Shown: positions 1-9,787, counted from the first letter of the stretch. The stretch: 32,562 nucleotides of DNA from Minisyncoccota bacterium (GCA_028717005.1 JAQUOQ010000003.1:1-32562); one strand, 5' to 3'. The notes: generated by a model not told the origin, from the sequence alone. Numbers and translations: made by a program.

Positions 1-1005
1 GAACGTCCCTGCGGCCTTAATATGCTTGAGTGGGAAACGCCCGAACAAAAAGATCTGGCGGTTTCGGAAATGATAGCGATTTTTTACAAGTTGTTTCCGC
101 CGGAAATGATCGGCCCGATGTTTGAGCATTATATGCGGAACGCTATGCTCGCCATTATGGCGGACAAGAATAACCCCGGGACATTGCTTGAAATTCCCCG
201 CATTTTTACCGATGACAAATATATGGAAAGCCGATTGGAAAAAGTGGCTGACCCGCTGGTCCGCAACTTTTGGCTGAAAGAATGGAAGCAAACCACAGGC
301 TCGACTAAGTCCGATATGCTTGGGTATGTGATTTCCAAAATCGGCCGGTTTGTGGAAAACGAAATGATGAGGAACATCGTCGGACAAAGCAGGTCGGGAT
401 TTAATTTGTCGGAAATAATGGATAATAAAAAAATATTCCTCGCTAATTTAAGCAAAGGGCGGGTGGGGGAATTAAACAGTTCTCTTTTGGGATTGATACT
501 TGTTTCCAAAATGCAGATGGCGGCGTTGCAGCGCGCGGCGATTCCGGAAGCAGCGCGGAATGATTTTTATCTTTATCTTGATGAATTCCAAAACTTTACA
601 ACCGACAGCATCGCGACCATCCTTTCCGAGGCGAGAAAATACAAACTGAACCTCATTTTGGCGCATCAGTATATTCCCCAGCTCAGGGAAGATATACGGA
701 ATGCGGTTATCGGAAACGTGGGCACTTTTATTTCTTTCCGCGTCGGGGCGGATGACGCGGAGTTTTTGGAAAAGCAGTTTTATCCCGAATTTTCGAAATA
801 CGACCTGATTAATCTGGATAATTTCCAGCTTATTATTAAAATGATGATAAACAATAAGACCAGCACTCCTTTCAGAATGAAAACAATACTGCCCGTGAAA
901 ATGCCGGCGGAAAACGCGCAAATTGCGCGGGAATTGTCAAAAAATAAATACGGCCGGCCGAAATCGCTGGTGGAAGCCGATATTGCAAGAAAGCTCAATT
1001 TTTGA
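1..1005 (+). CDS. VirD4/TraD-like P-loop ATPase, C-terminal part (5' end outside window)
   Basis: The frame is open to the left edge of the window, so the ATG at 22 is probably internal and the N-terminal half with Walker A is missing. What remains resembles the C-terminal motor half of type IV secretion coupling or HerA/TraD-like ATPases. A Walker B-type segment, YLYLDEFQNF, lies near residues 190-200. It is followed by a sensor-like stretch, LILAHQY, and a conserved block ending in GTFISFRVGADDAEFL. Family knowledge suggests a hexameric ATPase that moves DNA or protein at the inner membrane, perhaps tied to DNA uptake or pilus-related transport. The partner is not shown here, because the two genes downstream are unrecognised. 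Assignment to this broad family is fairly secure; the exact role is not. Confidence 0.75.
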   Translation, partial: ERPCGLNMLEWETPEQKDLAVSEMIAIFYKLFPPEMIGPMFEHYMRNAMLAIMADKNNPGTLLEIPRIFTDDKYMESRLEKVADPLVRNFWLKEWKQTTGSTKSDMLGYVISKIGRFVENEMMRNIVGQSRSGFNLSEIMDNKKIFLANLSKGRVGELNSSLLGLILVSKMQMAALQRAAIPEAARNDFYLYLDEFQNFTTDSIATILSEARKYKLNLILAHQYIPQLREDIRNAVIGNVGTFISFRVGADDAEFLEKQFYPEFSKYDLINLDNFQLIIKMMINNKTSTPFRMKTILPVKMPAENAQIARELSKNKYGRPKSLVEADIARKLNF

Positions 1006-1034
1006 TTGATTTTATAACCCAACTATTTTATAAT
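1006..1034 (+). promoter_or_regulatory. Promoter for the 1061-2718 gene pair
   Basis: TTGATT (1006-1011), a 17-nt spacer and TATAAT (1029-1034) form a good vegetative sigma promoter directly after the stop codon of the ATPase gene. The predicted start near 1041 would leave a leader of about 20 nt. Confidence 0.6.
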
Positions 1035-1060
1035 AGAGGCATATATAAATTATAAAGAAT

Positions 1061-2494
1061 ATGGCTAAAGAAAAAGAAAATTCCAAAGACGCCGAAAAAG
1101 ATATTTCTGCCGAAGAAATCGATTACGAAAGCGATGTTAAAAAAATCCGGCCGGATGTGGCCGCCAAAGCTTTTGTGGAATCGGAAGAAAGCGGCATTGA
1201 ATTTATAAGAAGAGAATCGGAAAATGGCGAAGACTTGGAGGAAAAAAAATCGGCTGAAAATCTGGAAGACTTTTTTGAGGAGGAAAAAGGCTTCAGCGGC
1301 TATAACGGGGCTGCGCTAAAAGAGGCTCTTCTCGAAAAAGGCGCGGGCGGGATGGAAAGGTTCAAGCTTGATGCGGAAACCAAAAAGGAAATGGACGGGT
1401 TAATAAGCCGGGAAAAAGACGGCCTTATGATCGGAGCCAAGGAAGAGTGGTACGAGAGGAATAAAGAATCGCTAATGGAAGAGGGGGTTTACATGAATAA
1501 TGCCGACGAAAGCCTGATTGCAAAAATATTTGCGGACCACGAAAAAGAAGCGGTTAAAGATATTCTTAACGAAAAAGAATACAAAACAACGCGGGAAAAA
1601 TTTGACCGGTATCGGGAATTAGACAAGGAAATAAAAAAAGAAGAACCGAGTATTGCCGGTTATTTCCTGATGATGGACGAGATTAAGAGATTAATTAAAA
1701 AGGAGCAGCCCGAAAAAGGAAAGCTTTCACCTGCCGCAATGCAAAGGATAGGCAATTTGTATAAAACCGGAATCGCGCTCGCGGAAAAAGTAAGCGGCCG
1801 TAATTTTCGGGCGGAAGCGGAAAATTCCATTAAAAAATTGGCGCTTAAAGATTTTACGTCCGAAAGCGCCGTGGAGAAGAGAAGGGGAGAGATTGTGGAA
1901 GAATATGCGGAAGGCAAAGCCGACCCGGTGAAGATTTTAGGCAAATACGGCTGGAAAGTTGATGTCGTGAGCCCAAGGCTGTTTAGCCGCGGCAAAACTA
2001 TTTTTCGGGATCGGGACGGAAAGCTGGTTAAAGAGTTTGTTTCTAATTTTTGGGGCAATTACGACAGGGCCGAAATGGCAAAATTTGTAAAACAGCAATT
2101 GAACGAGGGAATAAAAAGAGATCTTGTTTCCGAGTTTGACGCGGAAAAAAAGAGGGCGGAAGAAAAAATAAATACTATAATGCAGCAGGAGTTTTTCCGG
2201 TTTAACAAAAACCCGGAAGAGATTATATCAGCGGCCGCGGAAGACAAAAAAGAAGAGATTGTCGCGGAAGCCGTTAACGCCGACCAACCGGACAAAACCG
2301 AAGAAGAAATAGAAAAAATCAGGAAAAGATTTGAAGAAAAAGAAATTCCTTCGCCTGAAGACATGAAAAATATTGGCGATAAATTTTATCGGGAAACCGG
2401 AGGAAACCTTAAAGGCATTGATTTAAACAGCCCCGAAATAACAAGCTTGTTTGATAAAGGAGCTGTTAATGATATTTTGGAGCAAAATAAATAA
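1061..2494 (+). CDS. Highly charged, helix-rich protein of unknown function
   Basis: I do not recognise this 477-residue protein. It is very rich in Glu and Lys, has no evident signal peptide or membrane segment, and much of it should be helical or coiled-coil (residues about 120-260 and 350-440). The first 100 residues are acidic and look disordered. A more globular patch around residues 290-340 contains GKYGWKVDVVSP and SRGKTIFRDRDGK. The gene has its own promoter and lies 55 nt after a VirD4-like ATPase gene. That position makes an accessory or substrate role conceivable, but nothing in the sequence proves it. The ATG at 1061 has no Shine-Dalgarno sequence, as for most genes in this window. 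Confidence 0.75.
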   Translation: MAKEKENSKDAEKDISAEEIDYESDVKKIRPDVAAKAFVESEESGIEFIRRESENGEDLEEKKSAENLEDFFEEEKGFSGYNGAALKEALLEKGAGGMERFKLDAETKKEMDGLISREKDGLMIGAKEEWYERNKESLMEEGVYMNNADESLIAKIFADHEKEAVKDILNEKEYKTTREKFDRYRELDKEIKKEEPSIAGYFLMMDEIKRLIKKEQPEKGKLSPAAMQRIGNLYKTGIALAEKVSGRNFRAEAENSIKKLALKDFTSESAVEKRRGEIVEEYAEGKADPVKILGKYGWKVDVVSPRLFSRGKTIFRDRDGKLVKEFVSNFWGNYDRAEMAKFVKQQLNEGIKRDLVSEFDAEKKRAEEKINTIMQQEFFRFNKNPEEIISAAAEDKKEEIVAEAVNADQPDKTEEEIEKIRKRFEEKEIPSPEDMKNIGDKFYRETGGNLKGIDLNSPEITSLFDKGAVNDILEQNK

Positions 2495-2505
2495 TAATCT
2501 ATAAA

Positions 2506-2718
2506 ATGGCAAATAAAATATTATATAATGGCAGCCTGAAGGCGTTTATAGAATCGTTAAAGATCAGCCGAAAGGGGAAGGACGCGCTTATAGCGAAGGT
2601 GGACACAATGGATTTTGCCGAAAGAGCCGCTTTATTCAAGAAGCTGCTGATGGTTTATTTTTTGGATTTAGAGTCAGAAGAGGCAATAAAGAAAATAGGG
2701 AAATACTGCAAAGAATAA
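2506..2718 (+). CDS. Small conserved-looking protein of unknown function (70 aa)
   Basis: A 70-residue ORF starts 11 nt after the preceding gene and is probably co-transcribed with it. The product is basic and helical, with no Cys cluster or membrane segment; its only cysteine lies near the C-terminus (KYCKE). Phrases such as DTMDFAERAALFKKLL suggest a small helical bundle. I cannot assign a function. The tight spacing and clean start after a TAA support a real gene, and it may work with the charged protein upstream. Confidence 0.6.
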   Translation: MANKILYNGSLKAFIESLKISRKGKDALIAKVDTMDFAERAALFKKLLMVYFLDLESEEAIKKIGKYCKE

Positions 2719-2777
2719 GGCTGTTTTAACGGCTTTGATTGGCAGGGAAGCAAGTCCTACGGCAATTTGGGTTGCTC

Positions 2778-2806
2778 TTGACAACTTTATAATTTATTGA
2801 TACTAT
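2778..2806 (+). promoter_or_regulatory. rpoB promoter
   Basis: A perfect -35 box TTGACA (2778-2783), a 17-nt spacer and TACTAT (2801-2806) make a strong vegetative promoter. Transcription should start near 2813, leaving a leader of about 145 nt before rpoB. Confidence 0.7.
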
Positions 2807-2884
2807 TACGACAATCTCGAAAAAATAAATTAAATTTCCCGAAGTTGATTTTTCAATCTTTTATCCGCAATTAAATTGTTTGTG

Positions 2885-2930
2885 TGCCCTAAATAAATAG
2901 CGCAGGGTATTTTTTTTGTTTGAAATGCCC
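2885..2930 (+). promoter_or_regulatory. Possible rpoB leader attenuator (two competing hairpins)
   Basis: TGCCCT (2885-2890) can pair with AGGGTA (2904-2909), and the stem is followed directly by eight T residues (2910-2917), which is terminator-like. The right arm can instead pair downstream: GGGTATTT (2905-2912) with AAATGCCC (2923-2930), 8 bp with one G-U. The two structures exclude each other, as in a terminator/antiterminator switch. The stems are short and no folding energy was computed. Confidence 0.35.
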
Positions 2931-2960
2931 AATTTGTTTTCTAATTACTAAACGGTGCCT

Positions 2961-5900
2961 ATGAAAACCAAAATAAAAGATTTTGCAAGCAGTAAAATTT
3001 CCTATCCTCTGCCTAGTTTAATCTTTATGCAGCAGGAAAGCGGGCGGCAGTTTTGGGAGGAGGAGCTTAAAGATCTTTTTGCCGAAGTTTCTCCGATTAA
3101 AGACTATACCGGTAAAGAATTTGAGCTTCACTTTCTGGACTATAAATTAGGCAAACCTAATTATTTGTCCGGCTACGATGCTAAAGAAAACAACGACTCT
3201 TTTGTCGCGCCTTTGAGAGTGAGGACAAAACTTGTAAATTTAAAAACAAAAAGAGCGCAGGAACAGGAAATATTTTTTGGCAATTTCCCCCTTTTAACCG
3301 AGAGGGGAACTTTTATTTTAAACGGAGTGGAGCGGGTGGTTATTTCCCAGCTTATCCGTTCTCCGGGAGTGTTTTTCCCCTTGTCCATAAATCGGGGGAA
3401 ACGCTGTTTCGGCGCTAAACTTATTCCGAACCGCGGTTCCTGGCTTGAATTTGAAACCGAAGCGTCAAATGTTATTACTGTTAAAATAGACAGGAAAAGA
3501 AAAGTTCCGGCAACAACCCTTTTAAAGGCATTGGGCGGATACACTAACGAGGACATTAAAGAACTTTTTTCTCCTTTTGATTCTGGAGAAGCAGGTTATA
3601 TAGAAGAGACCTTAAAAAAAGACCCGGCCAACAACCAGGAAGAAGCATTGCTTGAAATATACCAGAGGCTTCGCGCGGGTGAAATGGTAAACCCGGATTC
3701 AGCCAGAGAGCTGATTTTTAATATGTTTTTTAATTTTGACAGATACGACCTGTCAAAAGTGGGGCGCTGGAAGCTTTGGTCGCGATTGCCGGACTTAAAA
3801 CCGAAAAAGGACCGCGACATAACAAAAGAAGACAGAGTTTTATCTCCGGACGATCTTATTGCCCTGATTAAGGAAATAATCCGCCTGAATAACGATCCGT
3901 ATTCGAACCCCGACCAGATTGACCACTTGGGCAACAGGCGCGTAAGGACATTGTCCGAGCTTTTATCAAACAAACTGAGAATAGGAATTGCAAGAATGGC
4001 AAGAATCATCAAAGACAGGATGTCCACTTTGGATTTTGAAAATCTTTCGCCTATGCAGCTGATTAATCCAAGGCCGTTTTCAGCCCAGGTTACCCAATTT
4101 TTTACCGCCAGCCAATTTTCCCAGTTTATGGACAACACTAATCCCTTGTCCGAACTGGAACACAAGAGAAGGCTTACAGCCACGGGACCTGGCGGATTAA
4201 CGCGGGAAAGAGCGGGATTTGAAGTGAGAGATGTTCAGCCTTCCCATTATGGCCGCATTTGCCCGATTCAAACGCCTGAGGGCCCTAACGTGGGATTAGT
4301 TACTCACTTGGCTTTGTATGCACGGCTAAATCCTTATGGATTTTTGGAAACTCCTTATTATAAGGTAGAAAAAGGAAAAGTCACGAAAGAAATTTATTAT
4401 CTCGACGCTACCGCCGAAGAAAGATACAATATCGCCGCCGCCAGCGTGCCTATGGATGAGAGCGGCCACATTTCCGCGGCAAGAGTGGAAGCAAGGATAA
4501 AAGGGGAGCCCGGAGAAATAGAAAAAGAACTTATTGATTTTGTTGATGTTTCGCCCCAGCAATTTATTTCCGTCTCCACCGCGCTGATTCCTTTCTTGCA
4601 GAATGATGATGCCAACAGGGCGCAGATGGGATCAAACATGCAAAGGCAGGCAGTGCCTTTGGTTAATCCGGAACCGCCTTTGGTTGGTACGGGAATGGAA
4701 GCATTGGTGGCAAGGGATTCGGGACAGCTTATATTATCGGAAGAAGCCGGAAAAGTGATAAAGGCGGACGCTACGGAAATAAAAATAAAAGGAACGGACG
4801 GAGTGAAATCCTATCCGGTCCGGATTTTTGACAGGACAAACCAATATACTTGTTTTCACCAAAGGACTATTGTGGAAACCGGCGATGTTGTTAAAAAAGG
4901 AGACCCTATTATAGAAGGCGGCTCAATTGCCGACGGAAAGCTTAGCCTTGGAAGAAATTTGCTTGTTGCTTTTATTTCCTGGAGAGGAAACACTTTTGAG
5001 GACGCAATTGTATTATCTGACAGGATTGTTAAAGAAGACGTTTTTACTTCGGTTCATATCGAAGATTTTTTCTGCGATGTGCGCGAAACTAAGCTTGGGC
5101 CGGAGCTGACTACCTCGGATATCCCTAATGTGGGAGAGGACAAGCTTAAAGATCTTGACGAAGAGGGAATTGTCCGCGTCGGAGCAGAAGTGGGGCCTAA
5201 TGATATTTTGGTAGGCAAAATTTCTCCAAAAGGTGAGGCCGATTTAAGCGCGGAAGAAAGATTGTTAAGGGCGATTTTCGGAGAAAAAGCCAAAGAAGTG
5301 AAAGACACTTCTTTGCGGCTGGAACATGGAAAACGCGGACGGGTAACGGATGTGAAAGTTTTCGCGAGAAGCGAAGGCTACACGCTTGAACCGGGTGTAA
5401 TAAAAAGAATAAGAGTGCGGATATCCGAAGTGAGAAAGGTGCAGGTGGGCGATAAGCTTGCCGGCCGCCACGGAAATAAAGGTATTATCGCGAAGATTCT
5501 ACCCACGGAAGAAATGCCGTTTCTTGAGGACGGCACGCCGGTGGATATTGTTTTAAACCCGCTATCAGTCGCATCCAGAATGAACCTTGGCCAGATTTTG
5601 GAAACTCATTTCGGTTTGGCGGTTAAAAAATTAGGATACGCCGCTGCTACGCCGTCTCTTTCCGGAGCGCGTGAAGAGAACATAAAAGATGAACTAAAGA
5701 AAGCAGGTTATCCAGAAAACGGAAAATTAACGCTGTTTGATCCGGAAACCGGAGAATCTTTCCCGGAAAAAATTACAGTTGGCTACATATATATGATGAA
5801 GCTGGGGCACATGGTGGAAGATAAAATCCATATGCGTTCCATTGGCCCATATTCTTTGATTACCCAGCAGCCGCTGGGAGGAAAAGCCCAGTTTGGAGGC

Positions 5901-6152
5901 CAGAGATTCGGCGAGATGGAGGTTTGGGCACTTGAAGGATACGGATCGGCCTTTACTTTGCAGGAAATGCTGACCATAAAATCAGATGATGTTTTGGGCC
6001 GGGCCGCCACTTACGAGTCAATATTGAAAGGAGAAAAAATTAAAAATCCGAACATTCCGGCCTCGTTTAACCTGCTTTTGGCAGAACTTAAGGCATTGTC
6101 TTTGAACGTGATAATAAAGGGCAAGATAGAAGAGGAAGAGCCCGGAGCCTAA
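2961..6152 (+). CDS. rpoB: DNA-directed RNA polymerase subunit beta
   Basis: This is the catalytic beta subunit of RNA polymerase. All core blocks are present in order: ERVVISQLIRSPGV, the rifampicin-pocket region around SQFMDNTNPLSE and HKRRLTATG, RICPIQTPEGPN, the switch-region block MGSNMQRQAVPL, GDKLAGRHGNKG, and the C-terminal GGKAQFGGQRFGEMEVWAL. At about 1063 residues it is shorter than the E. coli protein (1342) and lacks its large lineage-specific insertions. I chose the ATG at 2961; an in-frame GTG at 2955 would add two residues. There is no rplJ/rplL upstream; the gene has its own promoter and a possible attenuator. rpoC follows after 20 nt in the same operon. The position equivalent to E. 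coli Ser531 is Thr. Confidence 0.98.
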   Translation: MKTKIKDFASSKISYPLPSLIFMQQESGRQFWEEELKDLFAEVSPIKDYTGKEFELHFLDYKLGKPNYLSGYDAKENNDSFVAPLRVRTKLVNLKTKRAQEQEIFFGNFPLLTERGTFILNGVERVVISQLIRSPGVFFPLSINRGKRCFGAKLIPNRGSWLEFETEASNVITVKIDRKRKVPATTLLKALGGYTNEDIKELFSPFDSGEAGYIEETLKKDPANNQEEALLEIYQRLRAGEMVNPDSARELIFNMFFNFDRYDLSKVGRWKLWSRLPDLKPKKDRDITKEDRVLSPDDLIALIKEIIRLNNDPYSNPDQIDHLGNRRVRTLSELLSNKLRIGIARMARIIKDRMSTLDFENLSPMQLINPRPFSAQVTQFFTASQFSQFMDNTNPLSELEHKRRLTATGPGGLTRERAGFEVRDVQPSHYGRICPIQTPEGPNVGLVTHLALYARLNPYGFLETPYYKVEKGKVTKEIYYLDATAEERYNIAAASVPMDESGHISAARVEARIKGEPGEIEKELIDFVDVSPQQFISVSTALIPFLQNDDANRAQMGSNMQRQAVPLVNPEPPLVGTGMEALVARDSGQLILSEEAGKVIKADATEIKIKGTDGVKSYPVRIFDRTNQYTCFHQRTIVETGDVVKKGDPIIEGGSIADGKLSLGRNLLVAFISWRGNTFEDAIVLSDRIVKEDVFTSVHIEDFFCDVRETKLGPELTTSDIPNVGEDKLKDLDEEGIVRVGAEVGPNDILVGKISPKGEADLSAEERLLRAIFGEKAKEVKDTSLRLEHGKRGRVTDVKVFARSEGYTLEPGVIKRIRVRISEVRKVQVGDKLAGRHGNKGIIAKILPTEEMPFLEDGTPVDIVLNPLSVASRMNLGQILETHFGLAVKKLGYAAATPSLSGAREENIKDELKKAGYPENGKLTLFDPETGESFPEKITVGYIYMMKLGHMVEDKIHMRSIGPYSLITQQPLGGKAQFGGQRFGEMEVWALEGYGSAFTLQEMLTIKSDDVLGRAATYESILKGEKIKNPNIPASFNLLLAELKALSLNVIIKGKIEEEEPGA

Positions 6153-6172
6153 ACTAAATAAATTATAAGCAT

Positions 6173-9100
6173 ATGTTTGTTTCTAACCTAGAATCAATAA
6201 AAATCAAATTAGCTTCACCGGAGGAGATTTTGAATTGGTCTCACGGGGAAGTTACAAAACCCGAGACAATCAATTACAGGACGCAAAGGCCGGAGAAGGA
6301 TGGTTTGTTTTGCGAAAAGATTTTCGGACCGACGAAAGATTACGAATGTTTTTGCGGAAAATACAAAAGGATAAGGTATAAAGGAATTATCTGCGACCGT
6401 TGCGGAGTTGAAGTTACAAAATCTTCGGTAAGGAGGGAGAGGATGGGGCACATCAAACTGGCTGCTCCGGTTTCGCATATCTGGTTTTTGAAAGGCATGC
6501 CTTCGAGAGTGGGAATTGTTTTGGGCATCCCGCTGCACAAAGTGGAAGAGGTCGTTTATTTTATTTCTTATATTATTACCGGAGTTAACGAATCTTTGAG
6601 GAACAAGATTTTGCAAGACATAGAGGAAGAGTATAAAAGCAAGGTAAAGGATGTAAAAAATAACGTAAAAACTTCTACCGATTCGGAAAAAGTTAAGGAA
6701 AACAACCTGGAAAAAGCTTTAGCTGATTTAAAGCTTTCGAAAGACAAGGCGAAGCAGGAAGTTTCGTCTTTAAAAGTTATGCAGGTTTTGAGCGAATTAG
6801 AATACCATGATTTATCCCTTAAATACGGTGAAGTTTTTGAAGCCGGCACAGGCGCCGAAATCATAAAAGAAATTTTCGAAAAAATGGATCTCAATAAAGA
6901 GATCGCGAAAATTAAAATCCAGCTTGAAGAGAAGAAATCAACCGAAGAAAAAAAGACTATTTTGCGCCGGCTGAAAATTTTCCAGGAAATGAACCACTCC
7001 GGAGTGCGGCCGGAATGGATGTTCATATCGGTTTTGCCGGTTTTGCCGCCGGATTTGAGGCCTATGGTCCAGCTGGACGGAGGCAGATACGCTTCCTCGG
7101 ATTTGAACGATTTATATAGAAGGGTGATAAACAGGAATAATCGCTTGAAATACTTATTGGAAATCGGCGCTCCGGATGTTATCGTCCGCAACGAAAAAAG
7201 GATGCTTCAGGAAGCAGTGGATGCTTTGATTGATAATAAGATGAGAAAAGGAACCACCACCCAGGCTTCAACCGGAGGCAGGAGATTGCTGAAAAGTTTG
7301 GCTGATATGCTGCAGGGAAAACAAGGCCGTTTCAGGCAGAATCTTTTGGGCAAAAGGGTGGACTATTCCGGACGAAGCGTTATTGTGGTTGGTCCTAATT
7401 TAAAACTTGACCAGTGCGGCGTTCCGAAAAAAATGGCGCTGGAATTATTTAAACCGTTCGTAATCAAAAAAATTCTGGAAAAGGAATTGGCTTTTAACGT
7501 GCGCGGAGCGACAAGGCTGATTGAAGAAGAAACCGACGAAATTTGGGAATCTTTGGAGGAAGTAGTCCGCGAAAAACTGGTTCTGTTGAACAGGGCGCCC
7601 ACTTTGCACAGGCTGGGCGTGCAGGCATTCCACCCGATTCTTATAGAAGGAGAGGCCATTAGCTTGCATCCTTTGGTTTGTACCGCCTTTAACGCGGATT
7701 TCGACGGCGACCAGATGGCAATACATTTGCCCTTGTCCGACGAAGCGCAGCAGGAAGCAAGAGAGAGAATGCTTTCGAGCATTAATCTGCTGAAGCCGTC
7801 CACCGGAGATCCGATTATGATACCGACCAAGGATATCGTGCTGGGCTGTTATTATCTTACAAAAATAATGCCGGGTTTGCCGGGCGAAGGAAAAGTTTTT
7901 TCAAATGCGGGAGACGCTTTAATAGCTAATGACGTAAAAATGATTGATTTAAGGGCGCAGATTAAGGTGCGCATTGATGACGAGTTTATGGAAACGAGCG
8001 TGGGCCGGATTATTTTTAACAAAGTATTGCCGCAGGATTTCGCTTTCCAGAACGAGCTTATGGATTCGAAAGCGCTGAAAAGGATGATTAACAAGATTGT
8101 TGATATTTACGGCAACGAGGCAGCGATAACTTTGGATAAGATAAAAGAACTTGGTTTTTCTTACGCCACCAAATCAGGCATTACCTGGGGAATGGACGAT
8201 CTTGTCGTTCCCAAAGAAAAACCGGCCTTAATCGCGGAAGCGGAAAAGAAAATAAAAGTTATTGAGGATTATTACGAAAAAGGGCTTTTGTCAAAAGACG
8301 AAAAAGCTAACCAGATTATTGAAGTTTGGAAAAAAGTTAAGAGTGAAATAGAAAAGCTTGTGCCAAAAACAATTCCTTCCACAAGCCCGGTCTTTTCCAT
8401 AGTTGATTCCGGTTCCAGGGGCTCCTGGTCACAGCCGGTGCAGATGGCGGGAATGAAGGGTTTGGTTGCCAATCCGGCAGGCAGGATTATAGAATTGGCG
8501 ATTAAAAATTCTTTTAAAGAAGGTTTTGACGTGCTGGAATACTTTATTTCCACCCACGGCGCCAGAAAAGGAACTGCGGATACCGCATTAAGGACTTCCA
8601 CATCAGGCTATCTTACAAGAAGGCTTGTTGACGTGGCGCATGATGTTATTATTTCTGAAGATGATTGCGGAACAAAAGAAGGCCTTGCGATGCTAAGGAA
8701 AGACGCGGAAGAGATCAACCAGGATTTTGTCCACAAAATTTTCGGCCGCGTGGCTTTGGAAAAGATTTATAATCCGGAGAGCAAAAAAGTTTTATTGAAG
8801 GAAGGCGAGATTATAGATTTGAAAACTGCCCATAAAATAAAAGAACTGAAGATCGAAAGCGTAAAAGTGCGATCGCCAATCACTTGCGAATGCAAGAGGG
8901 GAATATGCAAAAAATGTTATGGCACGGATTTGGGCTGGAAAAAACCGATTGAGTTGGGCGAAGCCGTCGGAGTGGTGGCTGCACAGGCCATCGGAGAGCC
9001 CGGCACCCAGCTGACGATGAGAACGTTCCACACCGGAGGTGTTGCCGGCGAAGCTGATATTACCCGAGGTTTGCCGAGGGTGGAAGAGGTTTTTGAACGG

Positions 9101-9787
9101 AGAACTCCTAAAGGTGAGGCGGAAATGGCCCTGAAAGACGGTAAAGTAACAACTGTGGACGAAAAAGCAGGCCTAATTAAAATTGAAACGCTAAACGGCA
9201 AATCAGAAGACACTGTTGAATATAAAATCTCTCCCAATATTGAGATACTGGTTAAGGAGGGCGATGTGGTGAAAAAGGGAGATCCTTTGTGCGCCGGCTC
9301 GCTTGATTTGAAAAAATTATTCAAGCTGATGGGCAAAAGGGCGACAGAAGATTATATCGTAAAAGAAATCCAGAGGGTTTACGTTTCCCAGGGTGTTTCC
9401 ATACATGATAAGCATGTCGAAATAATAGTGCGCCAAATGTTTTCAAGGGTGAGAATTAAAGACGCGGGAGACAGCATTTTCAGCGTGGATGAGATAATCA
9501 GCAAAGCGCGCCTTTTGGAAGAAAACGAACTGCTCGAAGCCGATAAGAAAAAACCGATGCAGGTTGATGAAATAATTTTGGGGGTTTCCAAAGTAGCCTT
9601 GAACACGGACAGTTTCTTGTCTGCCGCTTCGTTCCAGGAAACATCCAGAGTTTTGATAGAATCATCGCTAAGAGGAGACGAAGACCTATTGAGAGGATTA
9701 AAAGAAAATGTTATTATTGGTAAATTGGTACCGATTGGTACGGGCACAGTTATTGATAAAGAGCGGAAAGCTCAGGGCAAAAGTTAA
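6173..9787 (+). CDS. rpoC: DNA-directed RNA polymerase subunit beta'
   Basis: This 1204-residue beta' subunit carries the active-site motif NADFDGDQMAIHLP, with metal-binding Asp at 509, 511 and 513. Zinc site 1 uses Cys 59, 61, 74 and 77. Zinc site 2 uses Cys 832, 905, 912 and 915. The bridge-helix/trigger-loop region reads AIGEPGTQLTMRTFHTGG. A Lys/Glu-rich helical stretch at about residues 145-240 sits where family members also carry a variable clamp segment. The gene lies 20 nt after rpoB and has no Shine-Dalgarno sequence, so the pair probably shares one transcript from the promoter at 2778. No split or frameshift is seen. Confidence 0.98.
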   Translation: MFVSNLESIKIKLASPEEILNWSHGEVTKPETINYRTQRPEKDGLFCEKIFGPTKDYECFCGKYKRIRYKGIICDRCGVEVTKSSVRRERMGHIKLAAPVSHIWFLKGMPSRVGIVLGIPLHKVEEVVYFISYIITGVNESLRNKILQDIEEEYKSKVKDVKNNVKTSTDSEKVKENNLEKALADLKLSKDKAKQEVSSLKVMQVLSELEYHDLSLKYGEVFEAGTGAEIIKEIFEKMDLNKEIAKIKIQLEEKKSTEEKKTILRRLKIFQEMNHSGVRPEWMFISVLPVLPPDLRPMVQLDGGRYASSDLNDLYRRVINRNNRLKYLLEIGAPDVIVRNEKRMLQEAVDALIDNKMRKGTTTQASTGGRRLLKSLADMLQGKQGRFRQNLLGKRVDYSGRSVIVVGPNLKLDQCGVPKKMALELFKPFVIKKILEKELAFNVRGATRLIEEETDEIWESLEEVVREKLVLLNRAPTLHRLGVQAFHPILIEGEAISLHPLVCTAFNADFDGDQMAIHLPLSDEAQQEARERMLSSINLLKPSTGDPIMIPTKDIVLGCYYLTKIMPGLPGEGKVFSNAGDALIANDVKMIDLRAQIKVRIDDEFMETSVGRIIFNKVLPQDFAFQNELMDSKALKRMINKIVDIYGNEAAITLDKIKELGFSYATKSGITWGMDDLVVPKEKPALIAEAEKKIKVIEDYYEKGLLSKDEKANQIIEVWKKVKSEIEKLVPKTIPSTSPVFSIVDSGSRGSWSQPVQMAGMKGLVANPAGRIIELAIKNSFKEGFDVLEYFISTHGARKGTADTALRTSTSGYLTRRLVDVAHDVIISEDDCGTKEGLAMLRKDAEEINQDFVHKIFGRVALEKIYNPESKKVLLKEGEIIDLKTAHKIKELKIESVKVRSPITCECKRGICKKCYGTDLGWKKPIELGEAVGVVAAQAIGEPGTQLTMRTFHTGGVAGEADITRGLPRVEEVFERRTPKGEAEMALKDGKVTTVDEKAGLIKIETLNGKSEDTVEYKISPNIEILVKEGDVVKKGDPLCAGSLDLKKLFKLMGKRATEDYIVKEIQRVYVSQGVSIHDKHVEIIVRQMFSRVRIKDAGDSIFSVDEIISKARLLEENELLEADKKKPMQVDEIILGVSKVALNTDSFLSAASFQETSRVLIESSLRGDEDLLRGLKENVIIGKLVPIGTGTVIDKERKAQGKS

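Noticed and set aside
4927-5109. Short plus-strand ORF inside rpoB
   Set aside because: It is an alternative frame of a conserved gene with no expression signals.
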